NCBI RefSeq assembly: GCF_017573465.1
Contig: NZ_JAGEPF010000007.1
Span: 124,001-188,000 of the forward strand
DNA length: 64,000 nt
From: Actinomadura violacea
Lineage (GTDB): Bacteria; Actinomycetota; Actinomycetes; Streptosporangiales; Streptosporangiaceae
Direction of reading: 5' to 3'
The position numbers were made by a program, and so were the translations under genes. Of this stretch, positions 56,163 to 64,000 are shown in pieces (position 1 is the stretch's first letter; every line of letters starts with the position of its first letter). The notes below the pieces were generated by a model. It was not told where the DNA came from. It did no database searches and saw nothing but the letters and a program-made list of their open reading frames with translations.

Positions 56163-57105
56163 CCTGCACGAGGTGCGCACCCGGCACGACGCGCTCGCGG
56201 ACCCCGCCCCGCAGACGGTCGCCCGGGCCCGGGCACGGCTCGAGACGCACATGCAGGGCACCCGGGCCAGGAAGCGGTCCCGGCGCCCGGTCTGGGGCGT
56301 CGGGCTGGCCGCCGCCGCGGCGGCCGCGGTGGTCGCGGCGACGGTCGTCGCGAACGGCGGCGGCGAAGGCGGCGGCGGGGGCACCGCGCCCCTGCGGCTG
56401 CGGACCGTCGCGAGCGCGCAGGACCTCGCCGGCAACGCGGCGCTCGTCGCGGCGGCCGGGCCCGACGCCTCGCCCGGGCCGCGCCAATGGGGGTACCTCA
56501 AGACCCTCGCCCTGCGAACCGCCACGGACGGCAGCCCGTGGTTCAGGCCGGGCGACCGCAAGGTCACCAGCACGACCGAGGTCTGGTCGCGGGCCGACGA
56601 CTGGGGATACGCGGACTTCCAGCACGGGAAGCTGAAGCTCCACAAGGGCTCCGAACGCGAGGTCGACTACCGCGCCGTCCTCGCGCTGCCGCGCGACCCC
56701 GCCCGGCTGCTCGCCGGCGTGTACCGGGCCGCGGGCGGCGAGACGACGGCGGAACGCAACACGAACGCGTTCATGTACATCGAGGCGTCCATGCGGGACA
56801 GCGCGGTTCCGGCCAAGCTCCGCGCCGCGATGTACGGCGCGCTGGCGAAGGTCCCGGGCGTCGGCTACGAGGCCACCGCCCACGACCTCGCCGGCCGCAA
56901 GGGCGTCACCCTGTACCGGCTCCAGGGCGACTACCTGCGCGACGAGATCTTCATCGACCCGAAGACCTACGAGTACCTCGGCGCCCGCGCCATCGCAGTG
57001 AAGGACCACAAGGCGGAGGGCGAGGACATGAAGAAGGGGGACATCATCACCTGGTACAGCAACCTCGCCACCGGCGTCGTCGACCAGGCGGGCCAGCGCC
57101 CCTGA
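56155..57105 (+). CDS. CU044_5270-like membrane protein, sigma factor partner
   Basis: 316 aa. Short cytoplasmic N terminus with Arg/Lys run (about aa 36-46), one membrane helix (about 47-66: V-G-L-A-A-A-A-A-A-A-V-V-A-A), Gly-rich linker, then an extracytoplasmic domain with W-G-Y-L-K-T-L-A and V-T-L-Y-R-L-Q-G-D-Y. Co-translated with the ECF sigma factor and probably modulates it or senses its signal. It ends before a strong terminator. Confidence 0.8.
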   Translation: MDDLHEVRTRHDALADPAPQTVARARARLETHMQGTRARKRSRRPVWGVGLAAAAAAAVVAATVVANGGGEGGGGGTAPLRLRTVASAQDLAGNAALVAAAGPDASPGPRQWGYLKTLALRTATDGSPWFRPGDRKVTSTTEVWSRADDWGYADFQHGKLKLHKGSEREVDYRAVLALPRDPARLLAGVYRAAGGETTAERNTNAFMYIEASMRDSAVPAKLRAAMYGALAKVPGVGYEATAHDLAGRKGVTLYRLQGDYLRDEIFIDPKTYEYLGARAIAVKDHKAEGEDMKKGDIITWYSNLATGVVDQAGQRP

Positions 57106-57120
57106 TCGCGCACCATCCGG

Positions 57121-57149
57121 AGACCGGCCCTGCTCAGGGCCGGTCTTTC
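57121..57149 (+). terminator. Strong intrinsic terminator after sigma-factor operon
   Basis: 12-bp perfect stem: AGACCGGCCCTG (57121-57132) pairs with CAGGGCCGGTCT (57135-57146), two unpaired bases between, followed by TTT. Sixteen bp after the stop of the partner gene. Confidence 0.8.
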
Positions 57150-57236
57150 GGCGTCCCGGACTCGTACGGATGGGCGCCCGCGACGAGGTCGACGCGCTGC
57201 TGACCGCCGGCCCGGACCCCGTCGAGCCCCGGCCTG

Positions 57237-57374
57237 GTGAACCTGATGGAGTGGCGTCCGGACCCGGGCCAGCCTCCGCTGGCTCCAGTTCCGGGCGAGC
57301 TCGCCCCGTTCGTCGGCGCGTCCAAGATGGGCCGCGACATGTGCGAATACGGCGGCGTGCTCCGCAAGCGGTGA
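57237..57374 (+). pseudogene. Possible short gene remnant, 45 aa
   Basis: From GTG 57237 the frame reads V-N-L-M-E-W-R-P-D-P-G-Q-P-P-L and ends G-G-V-L-R-K-R. It has a sensible composition but no ribosome site. An upstream piece (M-G-A-R-D-E-V-D-A-L-L-T-A-G from 57170) is in another frame and may be its lost N terminus. I do not recognise the family. Low confidence; the stretch may be non-coding. Confidence 0.25.
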
Positions 57375-57375
57375 G

Positions 57376-58053
57376 TCAGGGCGGCGGCGCCGCGGCTCGG
57401 GCGGCGGGGACGACTTCGCCTGTGGCGCCCGAGGGGTCCAGGCGGATGACGGTGGGGGCGCGTTCGCACTCCCAGGTGGTGACGTTCGCGAAGGTCGTCC
57501 CGTCGTGGTGCCAGAGGCCGCCGTCGTGGTGAATGTGCCCGAACAGGTGCAGCCTGGGGCGCACCCGCCGTACCCGTGCCAGCAGGTCCGCGCAGCCGTG
57601 CCTGCCCGGCAGGGCGCCGGCGTCGCCGATTCCCAGCGGGGGACCGTGTGTGACCAGGACGTCGACCCGCTCGGGGATCAAAGCCCATTTCTCGGCGAGC
57701 GGACGGCCGCGGGGGAGGTTGAAGGCCCAGTCGTTGAACTCCGGCTGCCAGGGGCTGCCCCAGAAACCGACGCCGTCGATCTCCATGCCGCCGTCCTGCA
57801 GATAGTGGATGCCGCGGTCGGCCAGGACGGCGCGGGCCTCTTCGGGCCGGTCGGCGAACATCCGGTCATGGTTGCCCGCGACGACGATCTTCGTCCGGTG
57901 GGGGAGGGAGTGCAGCCAGTCGGCGGCGCCCTCGAGTTCGCGGAGGTCCTCGCCGCGCCGGCACAGATCGCCCGCGTGGACGAGGACGTCCCCCTCGGGA
58001 ACGGTGAGTTCGCGATGGTAGGTGTGCGTGTCGGCGACCGCGACGATGCGCAT
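57376..58053 (-). CDS. Metallophosphoesterase (calcineurin-like)
   Basis: 225 aa. All motifs present: A-D-T-H (aa 7-10), H-A-G-D-L-C (D), G-N-H-D (about aa 61), T-H-G-P-P (H) and F-G-H-I-H. Two-metal phosphoesterase of the MPP/YfcE-like size class; the cytoplasmic substrate is not predictable. It stands alone, divergent from the kinase gene. Confidence 0.92.
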   Translation of the reverse strand: MRIVAVADTHTYHRELTVPEGDVLVHAGDLCRRGEDLRELEGAADWLHSLPHRTKIVVAGNHDRMFADRPEEARAVLADRGIHYLQDGGMEIDGVGFWGSPWQPEFNDWAFNLPRGRPLAEKWALIPERVDVLVTHGPPLGIGDAGALPGRHGCADLLARVRRVRPRLHLFGHIHHDGGLWHHDGTTFANVTTWECERAPTVIRLDPSGATGEVVPAARAAAPPP

Positions 58054-58172
58054 TCGGAAAGCGTACTGAACAAGGGAGAAACGGACGTCCCCGCGCGGGA
58101 GGCAGGCGAGGGCGGGATCGTGAACGCGGGCGGGATCACGTGGGAAAATGGCGCGTGATCTCGGGGGGCGGC

Positions 58173-60044
58173 GTGAAGTCGAGCGTTGAGGATCTCCCGC
58201 CGCGGGTCGCGCGCGCGATGCTGTGGACGGCGCTGGCGCTGCTGTTCTGCGTCCGGCTGTTCGACGCCGCCGGTGCCGGCGTGGGCACGGAAGCGCTGCT
58301 GCTGGCGGCGGCGCCCTACCCGCCGTTGGTGGCGCTGCTGGCCGGGCGGTTCCGCCCGGTCGTCCGGTACGGGCTGCTAGCGGCCGTGGCGGTGCTGGCG
58401 CTGATGCCGTTCGCGCTGGTCGGCACGGAATGGGGATGGCTGCCGTGGACGATCGGGGCCGGCGTCCTGGTCGCCCTTCCGGCGCGGGCGTCCTGGCCCT
58501 TGCTCGGAGTCGTCCTGGCCGGCACGGCCCTCGTGGGCCTGCTCGCCGGGGAGCATGCCGACGTCTGGGCCTGGCGGCCGCTGGCCCTGGCGACGGACGC
58601 GCTGATCGTGTTCAGCCTGCACACCCTCAGCGGGCTGGTGGCGGACCTGCACGCCACCCGGGACGGCCTCGCGAGGGTCGAGACGTCCAGGGAACGGCTG
58701 CGGCTGGACGCCGAGCTGCGCCGGACCGTCGGGGCCGGGCTGCGGTCGATCGCCGCGAGCCTCGCGGCGGCGGCCGAGGCGGAGCCGGGGGACGCCCGCA
58801 CCGGGGTCCGGGAGGCGACCGAGTCGGCGCGGCGGACGCTCGCCGAGGTCCGGTCGATGGCCGGCGACTACCGCACCGCAGACGTCCGCCGCACGGCGCC
58901 GCCGGTCCGGTCGCCGGGCCTCGTGCGCGCCATCCTCGTCGCGGTCGTGCTCATGCAGGCGGTGAGGCCGGTGATGTTCACCTTCACCAGCTCCGGAGAC
59001 CCGCGCTGGCTGTACCTGTTCATCCCGCTGATCGCGGTGGCCGCGGCGCTGCTGCTGTCGCGGCCGTCGCGCGGGCGGCTCGCCGCGCTGGGCCTCCTGG
59101 TGGTTCCGGTGGCCTGGCCGGGGAGCTACGCGGCGGGCACGCTCGCGGTGATCGCCGGCCTGTGGGGGCTGTTCGCGGGTGCGGCGCTGGCCTGGATGCG
59201 CCCGCCGAGGTCATGGGCGATCGCCGGCGCCGTCCTCGTCCTGCAGGTCGTGCTGTGCGTCTCCCCGCCTCCCGTCGCACCGCTGACGGTCGCGGTGACG
59301 AACGTCGTCTCCACCCTCATCATGGCGTGGCTGTTCTACAGCCTGTCGCGGCTCGGTGAGCTGGTCGTCCTCCTTGAGCGGGCCCGGCACGAGCTGGCGG
59401 CGGCCGCCGTCGCCGCCGAACGAGCCCGGATCGGACGCGACCTGCACGACGTCCTGGGGTTCAGCCTGTCGGCGGTCGCGCTGCGCGGCGAGCTGGCGCT
59501 GCGGCTGCTGGACCGCGACCCGGTGCGCGCCGCCGCCGAGCTGGCGGCGCTGGTGCCGGTTGTGGAGCAGGCGCAGGCGGAGCTCGGCTCGATCACCGGC
59601 GGCAGGGTCCGGCTGGAGCTGGGCCGCGAGATCGACGCGGCCGTCGAGGTGCTGGAGGCCGCGGGCATCACCGTCCGCACCGAGGTGCGGACCGGGGCGC
59701 TGCCGGACGGGACCGGCACGGCCCTGGCCGCCGTCCTCCGCGAGGGCGTCACCAACGTCCTGCGGCACAGCCGGGCGCGTACCTGCTCCATCTCGGTCAC
59801 CGGCTCGGACGGGACCGTCCGGCTGCGGGTCGTCAACGACGGCGCGGCCCGGCGCCGGACGCCGGGAGCCGGCGGCACCGGGCTGGAGAGCCTGGCGGCC
59901 CGCGCCGGCGGGCGGCTGTCGGCGGGCCCGCGCCCGGGCGGCGGGTTCGAGGTGGCGGCCGAGTTCCGGTCAGATCCAGCCGGCCTCGGTGGCGATGCGG
60001 ACGGCGTCGATCCGGTTGCGGGCGCCGAGCTTGCCGACCGATGA
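58173..60044 (+). CDS. NarL/DesK-type histidine kinase with degenerate N-terminal duplicate
   Basis: 623 aa from GTG 58173; GTG 58140 is an alternative, and the first helix lies after both. The first half has about five membrane helices, then a HisKA_3-like stretch in which the phosphorylation site reads L-R-R-T-V-G rather than L-H-D-x-x-G, with no ATPase after it. The second half repeats the layout: helices, then a true site (R-D-L-H-D-V-L-G-F-S-L-S, His at about aa 428) and an HATPase (E-G-V-T-N-V-L-R-H-S; G-G-T-G-L-E-S-L). So the first half looks like a decayed kinase fused to a live one. Partner regulator is convergent (75-bp overlap). Confidence 0.85.
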   Translation: MKSSVEDLPPRVARAMLWTALALLFCVRLFDAAGAGVGTEALLLAAAPYPPLVALLAGRFRPVVRYGLLAAVAVLALMPFALVGTEWGWLPWTIGAGVLVALPARASWPLLGVVLAGTALVGLLAGEHADVWAWRPLALATDALIVFSLHTLSGLVADLHATRDGLARVETSRERLRLDAELRRTVGAGLRSIAASLAAAAEAEPGDARTGVREATESARRTLAEVRSMAGDYRTADVRRTAPPVRSPGLVRAILVAVVLMQAVRPVMFTFTSSGDPRWLYLFIPLIAVAAALLLSRPSRGRLAALGLLVVPVAWPGSYAAGTLAVIAGLWGLFAGAALAWMRPPRSWAIAGAVLVLQVVLCVSPPPVAPLTVAVTNVVSTLIMAWLFYSLSRLGELVVLLERARHELAAAAVAAERARIGRDLHDVLGFSLSAVALRGELALRLLDRDPVRAAAELAALVPVVEQAQAELGSITGGRVRLELGREIDAAVEVLEAAGITVRTEVRTGALPDGTGTALAAVLREGVTNVLRHSRARTCSISVTGSDGTVRLRVVNDGAARRRTPGAGGTGLESLAARAGGRLSAGPRPGGGFEVAAEFRSDPAGLGGDADGVDPVAGAELADR

Positions 60045-60575
60045 CGTCAGGTAGTTGCGGACCGTCCCGTAGGACAGGAACAGCCGCTCGGCGATCTCCA
60101 GCGGCTGGGCGCCGGTGGCCGACAGGCGCAGCACCTCGGTCTCCCGCTGGGTGAGCGGGCTCGGCGGGGCGAGCAGCGCCGTCGCCGCCAGCGCCGGATC
60201 GATCACCGTGCCGCCCGCGGCGACCGTGCGGACCGCCGCCGCCAGCTCGTCCGGCCGGATGTCCTTGCGGACGAAGCCCGCGACGCCCGCCTCCAGCGCC
60301 CGGCGCAGGTGCCCGGCACGGCTCAGCGCGGTGAGGATCAGCACCCGGCAGCCGGGGACCCGCTCGGCCAGCGGCGCGGCGGCCGCCAGCCCGTCCAGCT
60401 CGGGCAGGTCGATGTCGAGGATCGCCACGTCGGGCCGGGTCCGCTCCGCCTCCGCCACGATCCGCGCCCCGGAGTCCACCTGGGCCACGACCTCCATGTC
60501 GTCCTCCAGGCCGAGCAGCTCGGCCAGCGCCTCGCGGAGCAGATGCATGTCCTCCGCGATCAGGACGCGGCTCAC
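59970..60575 (-). CDS. NarL/FixJ-type response regulator
   Basis: 201 aa from GTG 60575 (GGAG upstream; the frame runs to 60620). Receiver with I-A-E-D near the start, V-A-I-L-D-I-D-L-P (phospho-Asp), V-R-K-D. LuxR HTH: L-T-Q-R-E-T-E-V-L-R-L-S and F-L-S-Y-G-T-V-R-N-Y-L. Its kinase partner is the convergent gene whose 3' end overlaps it. Confidence 0.92.
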   Translation of the reverse strand: MSRVLIAEDMHLLREALAELLGLEDDMEVVAQVDSGARIVAEAERTRPDVAILDIDLPELDGLAAAAPLAERVPGCRVLILTALSRAGHLRRALEAGVAGFVRKDIRPDELAAAVRTVAAGGTVIDPALAATALLAPPSPLTQRETEVLRLSATGAQPLEIAERLFLSYGTVRNYLTSSVGKLGARNRIDAVRIATEAGWI

Positions 60576-60721
60576 GCTCCGGCACCGACGATCATGGTCA
60601 TGGCCTGATGATATGTGCATTTTTCACATGCGGTCGGTGACAGCGGCACTGTCGCGGCACCCGGCCGTTTCGCCAGCATTGCCAGGGACGGAAACAACGG
60701 CCGGCGACCGAAGGAGAACCA

Positions 60722-61258
60722 ATGATTTCCACGATCCTCCCGAACGGCTACTTCGGCCCGCTGGAGAAAATGCAGATCGGGCTGAGCGTCGACGACCAGC
60801 TGGCGTGCCTGAACCTGGTCGCCCGCTTCGAGTGGTGCTTCGACTCCCGCGACTTCGACGCGCTGGGCGAGATGCTCACCGAGGACTTCGTCCTGGACCA
60901 CGTGTGGGGCTACCGGGAGGGCCGGGATGCGGCGATCGCGCTGCTGCGCGAGAAGCTGCCGATCAATGACGGGCTGCGTCACGCCAGCCTCAACCCGACC
61001 GTCCACGCCGAGGACGACGGCACCGCGACCGCGCTGTCCTACCTGCTCGGCGTGCTCGTCGGCGAGGACGGGGACGGGCCGCAGCGGCCCATCATCGCGG
61101 GCGAGGGCCTGCGGGTGGACCGGTTCCGCAAGGACGGCGGCCTCTGGCGGATGAGCGCGTGCACCGTCGACCAGATGTGGGTGCACAGCTCGTTCCCGAT
61201 CCCCGACGCCGAACGGGCGCACTACCGGCTGGACGCCGCGTCCCGCCCCCGGATCTGA
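60722..61258 (+). CDS. SnoaL/NTF2-like protein
   Basis: 178 aa; GAAGGAG before ATG. Cone-shaped SnoaL-like fold pattern: V-A-R-F-E-W-C-F-D-S-R-D-F-D-A-L-G-E-M-L-T-E-D-F, then W-G-Y-R-E-G-R-D-A. Such proteins include isomerases, dehydratases and ligand binders; the active residues are not diagnostic here. Single gene, closed by a hairpin. Confidence 0.8.
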   Translation: MISTILPNGYFGPLEKMQIGLSVDDQLACLNLVARFEWCFDSRDFDALGEMLTEDFVLDHVWGYREGRDAAIALLREKLPINDGLRHASLNPTVHAEDDGTATALSYLLGVLVGEDGDGPQRPIIAGEGLRVDRFRKDGGLWRMSACTVDQMWVHSSFPIPDAERAHYRLDAASRPRI

Positions 61259-61263
61259 CCGTG

Positions 61264-61296
61264 CCGGCAGCGGGTCCCCCGGGAACCCGCTGCCGG
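61264..61296. terminator. 12-bp stem hairpin, bidirectional terminator candidate
   Basis: CCGGCAGCGGGT (61264-61275) pairs perfectly with ACCCGCTGCCGG (61285-61296), loop 9 nt. It lies 5 bp after the SnoaL-like gene and 36 bp before the end of the minus-strand CoA-transferase remnant. Confidence 0.65.
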
Positions 61297-61331
61297 ACGC
61301 GGCGCGCCCTTCTGCGACCCCGGCCGGCGCG

Positions 61332-62128
61332 TCAGCGGAGCGGGAAGCCGAGTGCGCGGCCCTGGTCGCGCAGCTCGTCCCGGGCGGACGGATGGGCGAC
61401 GTTGCCGATGATCTGCTCGGCCTGGGACACCGCGTCGTTGCCCCACACGGCGGCCGTGCCCTGCTCGCTGACGATGTAGCTGTGCTGGAACGAGGTGACC
61501 GGCCCGGCCAGCCGCGCGATGACGGTGGAGACGTCCGCGCGCGGGTGCCAGGACGGCAGGGCGATGACGGCGTGGCCGCCGGGGGAGTGCAGCGCGCCGA
61601 CGACGAAGTCGGTCTGCCCGCCGAAGCCGGAGTAGATCGTCCCGCGCACGCGGCTGGCGTTGGCCTGCGCGAACAGGTCGACCTGGAGGGCGGAGTTCAC
61701 CGCGACCATGCGCGGGCGCCGGCCTTCTCCAGGGCCAGGACGCCGTCGCTGAACATCTCCGACCACACGCCGAGGCCCCGGCGGTCGAGGAGGGAGGCGA
61801 GCACCGCGTCCGGGATCGCGCCGATGCCGAGCTGGAGGGTGGCGTGCTCGGGGACGAGCCGCGCGACCCGCTCGCCGATCCGGTGGGCGACCTCGCCGGG
61901 CGGCCGGGGGACCGGCGAGGCGAGCGGCTCGTCGGCCTCGATCGCGTAGTCGATCTCGTCCTCCGCCAGGACGGCGTCGCCGAAGGTGTAGGGCATGTGC
62001 GGGTTGAGCTGCGCGACGACCAGGCCGCCGCGCGCCCGGACCGCCTCGATGGCGGCAGGGAGGATGTTGACCTCGATGCCGAGGGAGACGGTCCCGGCGG
62101 ACGGCGGCGAGGTCTGCACGATCACCAC
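61332..62128 (-). pseudogene. Acetyl-CoA hydrolase / 4-hydroxybutyrate CoA-transferase remnant
   Basis: Two pieces in different frames. 61697-62128 gives V-I-V-Q-T-S-P-P...A-T-L-Q-L-G-I-G-A-I-P-D-A-V-L. 61332-about 61710 gives M-V-A-V-N-S-A-L-Q-V-D-L-F...I-Y-S-G-F-G-G-Q-T-D-F and ends properly. Against a full family member (about 430 aa) the N-terminal about 100 residues are missing, and about 50 residues plus the frame are lost at the join (about 61700). Inactive. Confidence 0.8.
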
Positions 62129-62138
62129 GTCCGGCGGT

Positions 62139-63368
62139 TCATGGCGCCGACGTAACGCACTCCTGCGGGACCTTCGGCCCGCAATCCGGGGAACGACGAG
62201 CGGCGTCTTGTGGTCTGCGGGCGCTGAACGCCCAGGGGATGAGCGCGCAGAGCGCGAGGGCCGCGCCGAGGACGGTGGGGCCGGTCCAACCCGTGGCGTC
62301 GAACAGTGCGGTGGTCGCGGCGGCCCCGAAAGCGGAACCGAGGGAGTAGAAGACCATGTAGGCGCCGATCGCGGTGCTGGTGCGGTCGGGGTAGGCGCTG
62401 GTGAGAGCGTGCTGGTTGCTCACGTGGACGGCTTGGACGGCGAAGTCGAGCAGGATCACGCCGAGGACCAGCAGCGTCAGCGACCGCGGGAGCTGCCCGA
62501 TCGCGGCCCACGAGGCGAGCAGGAGCACCAGTGCGATGCCGGTGACCCGGCGCGCGTGCCCTGCGTCGCCCCATCGTCCGGACCGGGCGGCACCGAGAGC
62601 GCCGGCGAGCCCGGCGAGGCCGAAGAGGCCGATCTGCGTTCGGCTCAGGTGCCAGGGCGCACCGGCCAGAGGCAGGGCCATCCCGCTCCACAGGGTGCCG
62701 AACGAGGCGAACAGGAAGAACGCGATCAGCCCGCGGCTCAGGAACACCGGCTGGACGAACAGCCCGCCGAAGGACCGGAGGACGTGCCCGTACCGGGCCG
62801 TCGCCGCCGGGCGAACGTCTGCCGGCAGCACCTTGAGGGCGAGCACCGCGAGCACGGCCGCGAGCACCGCCAGGACCAGGTAGATGCTCCGCCATCCCCA
62901 CAGGTCCGAGAGGACTCCCGCGACGAAGCGCGCACCGAGGATCCCGATCACCACGCCCGAGGTCACGATGCCGAGGTTGCGCCCGCGCTCGGCGGGCGGG
63001 GAGATCGATGCCGTGTAGGCGACGGTCGTCTGCACCACCACGGCGAACAGGCCCGCCACGGCCAGCCCGGCGAAGGCCGCCCAGGCGACCGGGGCGGCCG
63101 CGGTCAGCGCCGTTCCCGCGGCCACCAGGGCAAGGTGCGCGGCGATCAGGCGCCTGCGGTCGAGCAGGTCGCCCAGCGGCACGAGCAGCACCAGCCCCGC
63201 GAGATAGCCGAGCTGGCCGGCGGCCACGAACCAGCCGAGCGCGTCGACGGGAACGTGCAGGTCGCGGCCCATCGGGCCCAGTACCGGCTGCCCGGCGTAG
63301 ACACCGGCCACCGCGACCCCGCACACCGCCGCCGGCAGCAGCCTCGTCCTCACGTGCACAGACCCCAC
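62139..63368 (-). CDS. MFS transporter, YnfM-like
   Basis: About 409 aa from GTG 63368 (GTG 63359 is an alternative). Twelve hydrophobic segments; G-D-L-L-D-R-R-R in loop 2-3 and the paired G-S-A-F-G-A late motif. Divergent from an HxlR regulator with direct repeats between; the regulator probably controls it. Substrate unknown. Confidence 0.9.
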   Translation of the reverse strand: MGSVHVRTRLLPAAVCGVAVAGVYAGQPVLGPMGRDLHVPVDALGWFVAAGQLGYLAGLVLLVPLGDLLDRRRLIAAHLALVAAGTALTAAAPVAWAAFAGLAVAGLFAVVVQTTVAYTASISPPAERGRNLGIVTSGVVIGILGARFVAGVLSDLWGWRSIYLVLAVLAAVLAVLALKVLPADVRPAATARYGHVLRSFGGLFVQPVFLSRGLIAFFLFASFGTLWSGMALPLAGAPWHLSRTQIGLFGLAGLAGALGAARSGRWGDAGHARRVTGIALVLLLASWAAIGQLPRSLTLLVLGVILLDFAVQAVHVSNQHALTSAYPDRTSTAIGAYMVFYSLGSAFGAAATTALFDATGWTGPTVLGAALALCALIPWAFSARRPQDAARRSPDCGPKVPQECVTSAP

Positions 63369-63375
63369 CCCATTT

Positions 63376-63439
63376 GGTTTCGTTTTGCAACTGATCGGAG
63401 GCTAGGCCAGAATGGTTTCATTGCGCAACTCATTGGAGG
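63376..63439. promoter_or_regulatory. Two 26-bp direct repeats between MFS and HxlR genes
   Basis: Copy 1 at 63376-63401 and copy 2 at 63414-63439, 38 bp apart start to start, about 20 of 26 positions identical. Both contain GGTTTC, then GCAACT, and end GGAGG. They sit in the divergent promoter region and are likely HxlR sites; the second also provides the ribosome site of the regulator gene. Confidence 0.6.
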
Positions 63440-63443
63440 GGTG

Positions 63444-63902
63444 ATGGCGGACGACGGCACCGGCGGGCACGGCCCTGCCTGGACGGACCCGGACTGCCCG
63501 GTCGCCCGCACGGTCGACCTGGTCGGCGACCGGTGGAGCCTGCTGATCATCCGCGACGCGATGGACGGCGCCCGCTCGTTCACCGACTTCCAGCAGCGCA
63601 CCGGGATCGCCCGCAACATCCTCACCGAACGGCTCCGCAAGCTCACCGCCCGCGGCCTGCTCGCCCAGGTCGACGCCCCCTCGGGCAGGCGCAGGCTGTA
63701 CGCGCTCACCGAGGCGGGCAAGGACCTGTTCCCCGTGATCGTCACGCTGCGGCAGTGGGGCGAGCGCCACGCCTTCGACGCGGGCGAGACGCACTCGGTC
63801 CTGGTCGACGACGACGGCGCCCGCGTGCCCGACCTCCTGCCCGTCGCGGCGGACGGCTCGCAGCTGACGAGCGACACGACCTCGGTGCGCCGGAGCTCAT
63901 GA
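63444..63902 (+). CDS. HxlR-family transcriptional regulator
   Basis: 152 aa from ATG 63444 (GGAGGG upstream). Typical HxlR core: D-C-P-V-A-R-T-V-D-L-V-G-D-R-W-S-L-L-I-I-R-D-A, then F-T-D-F-Q-Q-R-T-G-I-A, L-T-E-R-L-R-K-L. The Cys near the N terminus, sometimes a redox or aldehyde sensor in this family, is present. Probably autoregulates and controls the divergent MFS gene. Confidence 0.93.
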   Translation: MADDGTGGHGPAWTDPDCPVARTVDLVGDRWSLLIIRDAMDGARSFTDFQQRTGIARNILTERLRKLTARGLLAQVDAPSGRRRLYALTEAGKDLFPVIVTLRQWGERHAFDAGETHSVLVDDDGARVPDLLPVAADGSQLTSDTTSVRRSS

Positions 63903-63951
63903 TCAGCCGGCCGTGACCGGCCCGGTGCCCGGCGCGGCCGACCTCGACCGC

Positions 63952-63969
63952 GAGCCCTGAGGGCTCTTT
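63952..63969 (+). terminator. Short hairpin plus TTT after HxlR gene
   Basis: GAGCCC-TGA-GGGCTC followed by TTT; 6-bp stem, 3-nt loop, 50 bp after the HxlR stop. No further gene is seen up to the window end. Confidence 0.5.
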
Positions 63970-64000
63970 GCCCGGTGCGGGCTTTACGGCGGTTTTCGGT

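Overview
The window is very GC-rich, with short intergenic gaps, ATGA/GTGA stop-start overlaps and frequent GTG starts. This points to a filamentous actinomycete. The family content (SARP with NB-ARC and TPR, MbtH, an ECF sigma factor paired with a CU044_5270-type partner, NarL and OmpR two-component pairs) fits Streptosporangiales/Thermomonosporaceae or Streptomyces relatives. The genus cannot be fixed from sequence alone.

Region 1 (1 to about 40,430) is one nonribosomal lipopeptide biosynthetic cluster that runs off the left edge. It has two acyl-CoA-dehydrogenase-like proteins, a free-standing ACP, two free-standing condensation proteins, and three NRPSs: A-T-C-A-T, A-T-C-A-T and C-A-T-C-A-T-TE, six adenylation domains in all. 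MbtH, a SbnA/cysteine-synthase-like PLP enzyme, an M20 amidohydrolase, a LOG-family phosphoribohydrolase and an ornithine-carbamoyltransferase-like enzyme accompany them. Export and resistance functions are an MFS exporter and an ABC/FtsX pair. An ArsR regulator with a small membrane protein, a lipoprotein, an ACP/KS/CLF triplet and a large SARP regulator complete the set. Reading the adenylation pockets by eye gives: acyl - (Gln-like) - Gly - (Gln-like) - unknown - Thr, possibly dehydrated to dehydrobutyrine - (Asn-like?). My working hypothesis is that SbnA-like and carbamoyltransferase chemistry supplies beta-ureidoalanine, a Gln isostere, to the two Gln-like modules. The dehydrogenase pair and ACP would tailor an unsaturated acyl starter. 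No SbnB homologue or acyl ligase is visible; either could lie left of the window.

Region 2 (40,431-44,620) is a transition zone. It holds an upstream SARP promoter region, a GT87-like membrane protein, an isocitrate-lyase/PEP-mutase-family enzyme, and a graveyard of three decayed genes (NDH-2-like, MFS, SDR).

Region 3 (44,650-51,560) holds a TetR/MFS divergent pair with a clear palindromic operator. A minus-strand operon follows: VanY-like D,D-carboxypeptidase, alanine-racemase fold, D-Ala-D-X ligase, OmpR regulator, histidine kinase. The gene set resembles a VanC-type peptidoglycan-remodelling operon.

Region 4 (51,680-64,000) is general genome. It includes hypothetical proteins, a Nudix-MazG-Nudix fusion, a DUF2199 protein, an ECF sigma factor with a membrane partner, a metallophosphoesterase, and a NarL-type system whose kinase has a degenerate duplicated first half. 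A SnoaL-like protein, a broken CoA-transferase and a divergent MFS/HxlR pair with direct-repeat operators complete it. I found no tRNA, rRNA, CRISPR or transposase.
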